Assembly: GCA_028023455.1 (NCBI GenBank)
Contig: JAQFVV010000503.1
Coordinates: 186,001-250,000, forward strand
Reading direction: 5' to 3'
DNA: 64,000 nucleotides
From: Epiperipatus broadwayi
Lineage: Eukaryota > Onychophora > Udeonychophora > Euonychophora > Peripatidae
Below the pieces are notes generated by a model. It was not told the origin of the DNA. It saw only the letters and a list, made by a program, of their open reading frames with translations, and searched no databases. This document shows, one piece after another, positions 15,190 to 26,944 of this stretch. The position numbers were made by a program, and so were the translations under genes. Position 1 is the first letter of the stretch. Each line of letters starts with the position of its first letter.

Positions 15190-15790
15190 AGATTCAATTG
15201 TAAGATAACATCCAAAAATAAATTCAAATCTATTTCCAAATTAGAAATAGATTTGACAACATGATTTTTAACAAAAGTATCTCTAATCTTAATCCCCTTT
15301 TAAGTAAAACTTTAATTAAAAATACCTACCCCAGATTAAAACAATAGTGCTTCCAACCCTTAATTATTTTTGGACAATTAACAACAGTCACATCTTCCAT
15401 ATTGGACTTTATAATAAATATACAGTTTAATAGAAAAACAAGCAATTTAAAAAGAAAAAGTTAAAAATGACATATAATAAATATTTAAAAACATCAATAT
15501 TTTGTTAATAAGTTTTGCTCCTATGTATATATTTGAACTGCATCTATGATACTTTAATAAAAAAAGAACTAATAAAAAGAATTAACAATAATTTTAACAC
15601 ATGTTATTGAAACATTAAATTTTATAATTTAGGCGTGCATCTCAAATATATACATGAAATATATATACCCGACAAAAGGAGTGGGATGGGAAATAAGGAT
15701 TTAAACATGGGTTAGAGGTAGAAACATGAAGCACAATCTTAAGCTAAGCTTTACTGCTTCAGTATCTGTATTTCTCAAGACTCAGAAATT
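15180..15790 (+). repeat. Dispersed repeat family, copy A
   Basis: This segment aligns in the same orientation with 42,780-43,410. Shared stretches in the same order include AAAAATAAATTCAAATC followed by a short inverted word, CAACAGTCACAT, GTATATAT-TGA-C-GCATCTAT, AAAGGAGTGGGA, and AGC-TAATCTT-GGCTAAG. Identity is patchy with indels, so both copies are old. There is no open frame or tRNA box, so the class is unknown; non-autonomous DNA element or old retroelement UTR are both possible. Confidence 0.6.
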
Positions 15791-16373
15791 CAGCTAGAAA
15801 TCTTCAAAGAGAAGAACGTGAATATTATAGTATTTTGAATTTTAACAGCCAAGTGAGACAAGAAACACTTTGAATAATTTTTCCTTCAAAACAAGATTAG
15901 TCTGAGAAATCAAGGTAGTGTGATTTTTAAATATGTTTCCAGAGAAAGTCACACTATCACTCTAATTGGGTGAGTTGACTCAAAAATCAAGTATAAAACC
16001 TGTCTAGAAAAAAAAAAGGGGAAAGAGAACTTTTAAATATTGAAACTAAGAGACAAGCATTTGATTCATCAGATATCAATTTTAAAATCTTTTTTTTTTA
16101 ATATAAAGTTTTTGAAGATTAAAATATAAGGATGTCAGGCTAGGAAAAATATATAGGTTATCTTGGGCTTTTCTGTCCCCCAGAGCTAGCACATCATATA
16201 GGAAGGAAAAATAATAATAATAATAAAGGCTTGTCTGAAATTAAAATATTATACACCTGATGACTGAAAGAAATGCGATATTTTCAGTAAGAGAAAATAT
16301 TTGCCTGCATTTTGAAAGCTGAAGGAAAATGATTAATCGATTGATAAGTATTAAATCATCTAGTACAAATTGA

Positions 16374-16667
16374 ATCATCTACTACAAATTGAATCCAGTG
16401 ACTGTGTTTAAACCCAAGAAAAAGTATAAACCTGAAGACAGCTGATATACTTCATCAATTAAAAGAATCATGCTTAACAGGAAGGGGAGAAAAGTTCCAG
16501 TGTCAATACGGTTCCCATTAAAGCAAATAACCTCAGTAGAATCATCACCATCAAATAATTATACACTTAAAGAAATGGTTCCAAAGAAACATGGAAATTG
16601 TTGCTGCCAAAGTATAGATATTGAACAAGATAAATTTGAATCATTGGAAGTCGCTACCAAAGAATAG
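16374..16667 (+). pseudogene. Open frame with one in-frame stop, possible decayed coding sequence
   Basis: The 65-codon frame from ATG 16,470 to TAG 16,667 has a balanced composition (Pro, Gly, Val, Cys, Glu) unlike local noise. It contains a CCC triplet followed by QSIDIEQDKFESLE. Extending upstream in the same frame, one TGA at about 16,443 interrupts another coding-like stretch (VFKPKKKYKPEDS), and the frame closes at 16,371. This could be a decayed exon or retrocopy. No family is recognised and no splice sites are convincing. Confidence 0.25.
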
Positions 16668-17399
16668 AACTGGTAATATAAATTTTTTATATATATTTTC
16701 TTTATGATATCAGAGACTTAGTAAAACTTTAGCAATAAAGTTGTATATTTTCATTTGTTATCTCAGAACTTTTAAAACAGCTAAGATCGATTGAAACCAA
16801 TAATTTCTTACTAGTGATAACCATAACCTTCATTAATGATTTTATATGTACTAAAATTGTGATTGTCCATTAACCTAAAGTTATGAAATATTATTGATAT
16901 GTAAAATATTTTTTTTTGTATTATTATTTTGGTTTTAAATAATCTTTTAGTTTTCATGGGGATAAAAATGCACATACATAACAATACTTGTTGCATATAT
17001 GTAATTGTGTGTGAATGTAAAATAAGAGGCAGTATTAAAATATTGGATTATTTGTGTTTTAAATTAAAGTATAGCATTTCAGAGCTTAGAAGAGAGGGGA
17101 AGAAAATGGTACTTTAAAACTTGTTTTGAACAAACTTGCTCTTTCCAATTTTACTAACATTTATTTTTAATCATTTTACTTTACAGGTTAGATTGTAAAA
17201 GTATGTGTGCAAAAGAAAAAAAAAGGAGTGAATATTTTTTTAATGAAATATTTTCTTGTGAATCAAAAACTTTAGCAAACTTAGTATCCAATTTGAAATA
17301 CATTTATGGGAAAGGGGAAAGAATTTAAAATTAATAGTATGATTTTAAAACAGTCGATTATGATTATTGTTGTTATTGTTAATATCAATTTTCATGTAG
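16668..17399. other. AT-rich non-coding DNA
   Basis: No supported feature. Confidence 0.5.
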
Positions 17400-18520
17400 A
17401 TATAGAATTTTTTATGTATACGTTAGAAATGCAGTAATAAATGTTGAAACGCAGTGGAGACCGTCTTCGTTCAAGTGTTTTTGTACGGTTCAAGCACTGT
17501 TGCCGGGTGGGTTTTGTCTTTTTAAGTTTATAAAATTAGTTATTTTATGTTTATCAGTCAATGTGAAAGGTATAAATGTCGAAACCATGAAATATTTGTG
17601 TGGGGGTTTGGATTTATATCAAAAAACACAAAAAAAAAACAAAAAAAAAAAAAGAAAAAGCCCCGGGCCCGCCCCCCAAAAGATTAAATAAAGTGTTAAT
17701 AAGCAAAATATAAAGCAATAAATATAGTGAAATAAGACAAATAGAAAGCACATGAATATAATGTATATAATAGAACAATATAATAGAGTATAAGTCGGAA
17801 GTTCATAAATCCTCTTGTATTTGGCTCTGTCTTTAGTAAACGTTTTATTTAGTAAACAAACTTTGAATGGTGGGGTAAATGATTGACAGGTGGTTAAGAG
17901 AGTCAGAGTGTTTGAGACTGGAAAAATATTTATCTAAAGATTTTTATTAACTTATTTTATTAGAATAGGCTCAGAGCGTTACGTAGATGAACAGTTGGAG
18001 AGTGGTTTATAGAAAAGCGAATAAAGGATAGATGTGCTGGTGGTTTATATAAATACGACATGGAAGATAGATGAACTGGTGGCTGCCTGGATTCAAAAGC
18101 CCTACAGTAATCAATTGCGGTGCATTAACGGAATACCGGGCGGCTTGTACTTTGACAAGGCTTAATGCCCCCAAGTAGCTCCGGGACACGACAACCAGCC
18201 GGGATCATTTCGAACCCCGGTGATCCAAGAGATTACCGGGAAAGAAAAACTGCTTTCATTCCCCCATGGTAGAATGGCGAGGCTACTTCAGCGAAGGGAC
18301 GGCTTGCACAGCGTGAAAGACGAATACTTGAAGCGGATTTTTTAAGAGAAATTATATAAAACCTGGAAACTATTTGTCTGTTTCTACGCCACAGGCTGAG
18401 ATCCTTACCCCAATAAAATGTAGCGGACTTAACTGACGGTGAAACAATAATTAGTTAAATTTACTCTGAAACTCTAACCCTTCGGGTTGACAGGCGGTAG
18501 CGATAGTATCAAATCATTCA
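17400..18520. other. CpG-richer block of unknown nature
   Basis: CpG and GC rise strongly, most of all at 18,050-18,350 and 18,380-18,510. The block includes a low-complexity A-rich run ending in a G/C-only stretch (17,625-17,680), which may be an assembly or sequencing artefact. On the minus strand 18,007-18,189 a 60-codon frame has coding-like composition (AARYSVNAPQLITVGLLNPG). A GGTTCGAA word on the minus strand near 18,211 resembles part of a B box. I considered rDNA and found no recognisable rRNA core. An old GC-rich transposable element or a CpG island are the main options. Confidence 0.3.
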
Positions 18521-18959
18521 GTGAATTATTTTTCATATTATACATAACATTAATAAACACTTGGAAACCATTATATATATATTTAATATTGAAACTTAGA
18601 TTGTAATTTTATAACAACTTAACATAGAATAATAAAGTGATTTAACATTTACTAACTCGGAATGTGAAAGAATATTTAATTCAGAACATGAAATTACTTT
18701 TAACTTGAATTGATCATTATTACACATAGTTGGAAATATTACTATTGGCATTGTTTGTCCATGAAATAAGCAACATAAGAAAATATAAATGCATTCAGTT
18801 GAAATATTATTACCATTAATTACAATTTTATAAATGATTTCTAAAGACTAGAGCGGAGGATTAAAAAAAAAAGAAAAGAAAATTTACTGACAGGTTAAAT
18901 AATAGCATTATAAATGATATAAAGACTTACATATGATTCACTTGATTAATAATATTAAG

Positions 18960-19390
18960 CACGGAAGAAAATTAAAGTTCATGTAACAAAGTTCTCTTAT
19001 TTCTTCATCCAGCTTGGTTTGTGACGAACGTAGGCGCGCATTTTTGAAAGTTATTTGTAAGGCATCGCTAATTTAGAGGTTGGAAGTTAGAAATTGTGAG
19101 TTACATGAAACATGATCAAACAGCGGCACGAGGATCCATATTGGCGGCAGAGACCAGCTCCTGGCAATTAGCCCATCAACATTGCGATTCACTGGTAAAC
19201 TTCTTAATAATAATGTTTGAATTATACTCAACTGCTGTGTTGTCTTGAGACTCCTTCTCTCACACACGACAAAAGTTGGAATGTAAGTTTTTTTCTAAAA
19301 TTTGCCACTGCTGACCTTTCCGACTTGTTTTTGTTTTAGGCTCCGCCTACTTTCTCTAGCCTCTAGCGATGCAGCTTGACCAATAATCAA
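18960..19390. promoter_or_regulatory. Promoter-like CpG-bearing island with possible first exon
   Basis: A 400-bp CpG-bearing patch contains a CCAATA word at 19,380, a GC-box-like GGCTCCGCC at 19,340 and ATATTGGCGGC near 19,139, reminiscent of initiator-proximal YY1 sites. On the plus strand an ATG at 19,108 opens 47 codons (start MKHDQTAARGSILAAETSSW) with internal and downstream donor candidates, CTG/GTAAAC at 19,195 and the near-ideal AAT/GTAAGT at 19,281. The CCAAT and GC-box order fits minus-strand transcription better, so direction is unresolved. A bidirectional or repeat-derived origin is possible. Confidence 0.3.
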
Positions 19391-22300
19391 TTATCTGTTT
19401 TTAGCAATCTTTTAATTTAATACGCTATTTTTAAATTGACATAATAATTACATATAAAAATTCCTTACTAATTTTGAATACAACTTAATTGCTTTGTACA
19501 TTTGTGCAATTAGATTTTAATTAAAACACTGATCAACGGAATGTGATTTTTGATCAGTATTTTTAAATGACTTTATACAATTTTAAAACTAAAATTTAAA
19601 ACAAATACGCCCGCACTGAAACTTTAAATTAAATGATATAAATTCGCAAACCACGCACACACAAATATTATTTCATGGTTTGCGACATTTATATACGGCA
19701 TCTTTACACATTGACTGATAAACTATAAAATATATAACTAATTTTTATTATAACTTAAAATAGACAAAATCCCACTGCGGGCGAACAGTAGCTTGAATTA
19801 CCGTACATAAAACACTTGAAACGAAGATCGGTTCTCCGATCTGTCTGTTTCAATGTTAATTTGTTTTATTAAACAGAGGTGTATATATTTCATTAAGAGT
19901 ATATATTTTTTTTATTATTAGTTGTGATCATTCATCATCAAGGTGAATCTTAGCTATTTAAGTTCCAATTAAATATACTAAGATTAGCCACTAATTATTA
20001 ATTTCTGAAACTAAATTTTATGATTAGGCTTAGTCTTAAAGCTGTGGTTGAAACCATTGTCGTTATCATTGTCATCATTGTCATTATCACGTTTTACTTA
20101 ATGAGATAGATAAATATTTAAAGGCCATAAATAAATAGTGATTTCATGGTATTTAGTTGACATTTGTGAAGAAATATTATAACCAACATTCCATCATCTA
20201 TGTCATGCCAGGATGAGTGAATTGCCATCCTAAATTAATAGTAATCTGAGCTAGTAAAACTTATAAAAAAATATTGAAACACATTTATTATGTTAAGATC
20301 TAAAAAATGATTTCTGTCCAATAAATTTTATAAACTCCACTTTAGTTTAAAGATGTTTTGTGTTTACTTAAATATTAGTGCATACAGTGATATGGATCTA
20401 AAAGCAAAATCCTCCATTTTTATTAGAAATAAAGTACCAAAAATGAATTCAAACCTAGGTTCAGATAATCTAGTGGCACCCTGTTAAACCATATTCACTT
20501 GTTATTTATTTAAAACCAAGAGATGAAAGTGAATAAAATCTACCGTCTGTATACCTGAGAAGATATTTTATTGAGTTACTAGTATACTCACCCACTTGAT
20601 GTTATTTCCTGAGTTATAATAGTCTGTACTTAATAATTGTTTATATTTTCTACTTGTTTATTGATGATACAATGCCTGCCTAACTAGGGTTTGAAATAGA
20701 CCAGACACCTTAAATGACTAGTCTCCAGGCATTATGTTTCTAATTATTGATATTATGATATCTCTAGAAATCTAATTATAGAAATATGTTTCATTTAATC
20801 CAATGATATTTTAAATATTATGATCTTATATATTAAAGACTACTCAGGTGTGGTAATATTTTTATTTGAATCTTTTTGCTCTAATTAATTTAAGTTACAA
20901 TGTTTGGATTTTAATTAATTCTTTTGATCAAGTTATTTAAGTTACAATATATACAGTCTATCTTTTTTTTTGATCACTCTCATTGGTTTACATCCATCAC
21001 TCATTAAAATTCCTATGCTACATGCTTTAGTATTACATTCATTTTCTGTTTTTGCTCTTCTTCTTGATCCATATATACATTTAGTGTAGGACAATTGGGG
21101 CTTCTTTAGACATTACAGGAGTAAGTATGCTAATTCATTGCACTTTCAGGATTGGGATAGTGATGCTCAGTCCTATGGCATTGTTGATTTATCTAGAATA
21201 TATTGCACAGTGGTTTATAACAAACTTATTTTTTCTTTATTTGTGATTTGGCATTTAATGGCTTACAAGAAAAAACTAAATCTATAAGCCCAATTGTGAT
21301 TTGGCATAATTAATAGGCCAATTTTTGCTAAAATTGATTCATTATTGTAAGAAGATATTGATAACTGTTAATGAAAACCACCCCAAATTGAACTGAATAT
21401 TTAAAAATGTAATGTGAAAATTCCATTAGTAATATATAACTTTCAGACCTTTTTTATTATTAATGACAAACTCCATAAAGGGAGCAAAAAGAAAACTAAT
21501 ACTTTTCAGAATAATTCCTACAAGAAAAAGATGGAGCCTAATCATATATCATTTTTAAGCACAATATATAATTAATCAAACAGTTATCTATTACAAAATT
21601 TGAATAAATTGGATAAGGAATTTATATAGAATTTGACAAAATATTGAAAATTAACATAATCATATGTAAAAAAAAAAAAGTTAATTTAGGAAGCAACATA
21701 TTCCATAAACTTTTCTTATTTTCAGAATCATCAAGTTGGCATCTTACATCTTAGAAATATATTTTTAAGTAAAACTTTTGATCTACTCTTCAAGAGTTAT
21801 AAACCATAAAGCAATAAAAGTGAGCATATATATTTAGTATTAAAGTTGTTGCTTAAATCAAGCCAGTAAACATTCTCAAATTACATTTGAGTGAAATAAT
21901 ATAAACGTAATATGGAAGATTAAGGAATATTTTTTTAAAATTGTAATGGACATTGAATTTCCTTCTAAACAACATTTACTTTGAATCTATTAATTTATTT
22001 AACTTTATTTTGGGATTCTTCCAGTATGATGTAGACTGGCATATGTTGCTTGTTGTGTGTATATATTTTAATATAGAAAAAGTTATTTCATCAACACTTT
22101 ATGTTCGAATGATCTAACAATGGGCCAAAAATATTATTTTATTATTAGTGATTTCTAATCTTGAAGTAAAAACTTTTGATTTTAATATATTTAAATAAAA
22201 AAACATGATTTCAAAATATTTAAATATCAGAAATATTAAAGTAAATGACATTGTTTGATTTTGTTTTATAGTACGTTGATGCAAATTCAACTCAAAAAGG

Positions 22301-25300
22301 GTTATTTAATTTTCTGTTTTGGTCATTTACTAGCATTTGTAAATCATTAAAATTTGTATAATGGAAGAAATAAATATTAAATCTTATCCCAGTAATTAAA
22401 CTTGTATAAGAACAAGTTAATGATTTGCTTAAATTTAGTTCAAGTTAGATATGACAATTTGTGTGGTAAAAATTTGAAACAATGAAATTAAATACATATC
22501 AGAAAATGATATGCATAATGTCAAATATATTTTATAGATATTGAGGAACTAAATTATCATTGTCATTGGCTTTTATACTTTTATTTAATATAGTACATTC
22601 ACCTTATTTACAAACCTATCAATTTTATTAATGTTTTAGAATAGTTTTTTTTAATTATATATATGACAATATTTGATAACAATATTGCATTTTATATACA
22701 ATATTGTTTTCAATGCTACAATAAAAAATATATAAATAGGTGTGTTTTCTGGCCTCATTGTATTTTAATTAATAATATCATTTGATCTGTGATTCATGAT
22801 TTCAGTGCCGGTTGAAATATGATTATTGAAAATTTTTAAGACAACATAAATTTGATCAGTTATTCAACTCATATATCGCAGTGGTAGTTAATGACATCTC
22901 GTAGCAATATTTATTTCTTTATTAGTGACTGAATAGCAATATTTATTTGTCTGTTTGACTATAAACTGGAAGTGAAGCTTTTTATAGGAGATTAGAAAAA
23001 TAAATATTATTACTAGATGATATTTCATATTATCAGTCTGTTTTAATTGATTTCTTACTCAGTTACATCGTAACTTTTCTACAAGTCTGTAAAAATCTAA
23101 CTATATATACGTGTGTGTGTGTGTGTGGTGTATGCATTAATATAAATTAAAACAAAGACATATATATATATGATAAATATATCTAAGAAAATTTTTCTAA
23201 GTTTAAACTTGTATTATTATTAGTTTTGATATTCTAGATAAAATTATGTGATATATATAATTGTGTGTGTGTATTTTTTATTTTCACTTTGTTATATATA
23301 TAATAATTATGCATACATATGTTAGTCTGCTCGGTGAAATGGGTTATTTTTATTCAACCATTATATAATTGAACTTTTGATGTCAAGCACTATAATCATA
23401 TATGTTATTATAGTGCTACCTCTTTCATGAAAATTATACTCAAGTTCTCAATCAATCACCCTGTATAGAAGTCTCTTTTTGGTCATTTTTTATCACAAAA
23501 AGATGTGACTTTACTTTAATAAATTCCATAATATTTTACAGAACATGTACATGTCTCATTTTTATATAATAAATTAGAGAAAGTAATATATTTTCATACA
23601 CATCTAATTTAGTTGCCATATTGACCTCTCTATTATGATAATACTCTACTTTCAATTTTGGTAAACTCATTGGCCACTTTGTGCTTACGAAACTACAAAG
23701 TTATTTAAATTGGTTTTAATTCTCAAAATGATAAGCAGCTAAGTAAAAGTTGATGAAAATGTTTCTTCCATCAGTGTCTCATATAATACTTATTTTTTTT
23801 AATATTAATTATTAAATCATTTTTATATGTTATATTCAAAATATTAAATACATTTTGTTGAAGATTTTTTGAAGTGAAAAAAGTAAATATCATCAGCTTG
23901 CTACTATAAATCCAGAATCCAAAAGATGTTTTTAGTTTTGCTTTTAATAAATTCATATAAAAAATTTCACTATCAAACATCCAATACATTTTGATCTTTA
24001 TTGCATTAAGTCACATATAATAGTTCTAATGATTGCTATCATAAAAATCTAAAACAATGTTAAAGTACATATAATCCTTGTTTAACATTTGGGGTTTATT
24101 GTATGTCTCAGATTTTCTACCTATAGTAATAAGACCTCCTTATATTCCATTATGTAAAAGCTATATATAATATTTACAAACATTAATGGGCAACAAATCA
24201 ATTTCAAACAATGTTATAGAAAACTTGTTCAGTTAATTAAATTAAATGATTTAATTAAATCAATAAAGGAAATGTATAAATTTCTATTTCTCTTCTTAAC
24301 ACCTTTCTGCATTTGCGTAAAACAGCACTGAGTCTCTAGTAACTAATTGTCTATGACTGATTTTTTTTTCTTGGTGTTATTTGCATTTCTTTTAAAAAAT
24401 ATTTTTTAAAAAAATTGTTGTGGCAATAAATTAAAATAAAAATATCTGTAGAAAAAAATTAAAATATAATTATAAAAAGTGCATTGCATTATATTGAAAT
24501 ATCATCTATTGCTATAAAGAAAATCAATAAAAGTGTTTTGGGTCACACTTAAATAACATTATTAAAATATTTTTAAATATGGAACTTTCATCAAACAATT
24601 GTAAACAATTTTATTTTAAGTATAAAACTTTAAATAATCATATATATATATTGTACCAGATGTCCATCCAACAAGACTTAGAATCTGAGCAAAAGTACTC
24701 TGAATCCAAGCATGCCCGAAATAAACAGGTCAGGAGCAATCATGAATTCTAACCTATTTGCCCATTTCTTAAATCTATAACACTATGGACAACACCTATG
24801 GTGATACCACATAAATACATTATTTCTGGGTCCGGTTCTACAATGGTTTACATGAGACCTCAGCGGATGATGATGATGATGAGATATTGAGTGAACCTGG
24901 GATATAATTTAAAATACATATATAAATATATTTATAAGATTCAAACACACTGGATTAAGTTTAGATATGAATATTTATTATCACAAAAGATTAATACAAT
25001 CATATATATGCCCAACTTTACACAATGCACACTTTATTTTAATTACAAACATTTGACAATCTTGAATCAATGATTTTTTAAAATAAATCATTTATAAAAT
25101 GATTTTTAGATTAATAAGTAAAGATCTAGTGTGATCTTATAAGAAGTAAAGTATATTTGGAAATCAGATTTTATTTATTTTTACATAAAATATTTATCTG
25201 GGTGGTTGGTGGATGTTCTACACATTGAGAAAATACATATATAGATATGATAACGGGATTTCACTATTTATATAAATTTGATAGAATGTGTTTGACATTT

Positions 25301-26045
25301 CGATACATAGATTTATTTAGCCCTTATGGCATTTATTTATAACATTTAAACATAATACATTTGGATTGTCATTATAATAAAACAGATATTTATTTTTTTA
25401 TTTTCAACATTTAAAGATAAATATTTAGGGAAACTTTACAAATTTGGTAAAAGCTTACTTAATAACTGCTTGGATCTAGAACGCCATATTGAATTTTTTT
25501 AAAAAACTGGCCTAAGACACAATTTTTACAATAACTTCAGTTTTAATTATGTTAGAGTAAAAAAAATTGTATTAATAGAAACTAGAAAAGCTAAGGAAAA
25601 CAATAAGTCTAAGACAAATAGTGATAACCATTTAAAAAATAAGGAAAAAAATTTTCAACATCCAAAATATTACTTTATTATTTGTTCATAATTTCTAATT
25701 CATCATTAACTAAGTTTAAATTATATTTTCAGTGATAATTTCTTTGTATTTCTCACAAAATTATCTTTCAAACCATATATAATATGTCTTATCTGAGATA
25801 GTCCATAGTTTCAGAATCTCCAAAAGTATTCACATAAGAATTTTTCATTTTTATCTTGTACCCCAAAAGTTACCAAATATCAAGGCCATCTATAAGAAAA
25901 AGATTCATCCTAATAAAAGATACAAAACAAATCATTTCCAAAAGATAGATATGCATTTGTCCTCATAGCAATTAGCTTCTTGTCTATCTAAAACTAGAAA
26001 CTGTAGACTGAAATGAGTTTCATGTTTTCATTTTATATTTTTTTG
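19391..26045. other. AT-rich non-coding DNA
   Basis: A 6.6-kb stretch without supported genes. It holds only simple repeats, such as (GT)n at 23,111-23,127, short (TA)n near 23,160 and (GAT)5 at 24,866-24,881. A slightly GC-richer segment at 24,655-24,890 ends in the (GAT)n and might be an old repeat with a simple-sequence tail. Confidence 0.5.
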
Positions 26046-26122
26046 TGTACATCAGTGATGTTTATATTTTTTATGCCATCAGTGATGTTTATATTCTTTA
26101 TGCACACCAGTGATGCTATATT
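26046..26122. repeat. Short tandem repeat, about 33-bp unit
   Basis: Three imperfect copies of a unit containing CATCAGTGATGTTTATATT are followed by a truncated CACCAGTGATGCTATATT. Confidence 0.7.
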
Positions 26123-26270
26123 GTTATATTTATTGTATCACATAGATATATACTTTATTTGCATATAGTATATTTGTTAGCTATAGACTTGAAAATAATG
26201 AGATAAAACGTATAGAAAAACCAGAGTGACTCCACAGCATGAGTATCAAGTCATTTGCCTGCATATACAA

Positions 26271-26545
26271 TCTTTCTGTACATTTGATTATTAGTTTTGT
26301 AAATCATTACATGTAAACACAAACATACCATATAAACATAATAATAAATAATAAATCATTAAACTTTTTGAGAATCATTATTTTTATAAAATAAGTGGAT
26401 TAGAACTTACAATTTTACCATAGATTTCTGTACATTTGATTATTTGTTTGCAAATAATTACTTGTAAACACAAACACACCATCTAAACATAATAATCAAT
26501 AATAAATTATTACACTTTTTGAGAATCATTATTTTATATTTTACT
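26271..26545. repeat. Tandem duplication, 152-bp period
   Basis: TTTCTGTACATTTGATTATT... at 26,273 recurs at 26,425. Both copies continue through CTTGTAAACACAAACA-like and TTTTTGAGAATCATTATTTT words. Copies differ at several positions, so the duplication is not recent. Confidence 0.85.
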
Positions 26546-26944
26546 AAACTGGCAGGGAAATGAAATATAAAAAATTGCAGTGCTAGCATATATATCATTG
26601 AAAAGAAATACGGCAACTTTAGCTGAGAAAAGTTCATTCTTTTATTGGACCATGGTATGCCCATTTCAGGCAGAGCAATACCTTGTCGAGAGGTAGGTAG
26701 GAAGTTGCCATGGTCTGATGTATGGTGGTTCATGAAGAGTCTTCAACTACACTAACTTGCTTACACCCCTGTTTTGAACAAGAAAAGAATCATCGAGATT
26801 CTCCAAAGCGAAGATACGGATGAATCTGAGCAAGACAATAAAATATATTTGGATGAAGAATGCAAAACAACAAGAGTCTTTGAGATCCTCTGAAGCAAAA
26901 GTATGGACAGACCCGAACAAACAATTATATATATATATATATAT
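26546..26944. other. Left flank of the LTR element, with a short acidic open frame
   Basis: A plus-strand frame from 26,756 to TGA at 26,891-26,893 is 45 codons long and markedly coding-like and acidic (KRIIEILQSEDTDESEQDN, then LDEECKTTRVFEIL). This composition recalls acidic N-termini of domesticated or mobile DNA transposases, but no family can be assigned. A minus-strand frame (26,458-26,733) overlaps the neighbouring duplication; its first 35 codons are also non-random. The stretch ends in (TA)n at 26,927-26,944, the target of the LTR element. Confidence 0.25.

Noticed and set aside
18000-18510. Possible rDNA fragment
   Set aside because: The patch is GC- and CpG-rich, but I could not find any of the universally conserved rRNA core words, and no stem-loop order fits.
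19073-19267. Minus-strand 64-codon frame over the promoter-like island
   Set aside because: The apparent start is GTG, there is no domain, and the frame is explained by the higher GC of the patch.
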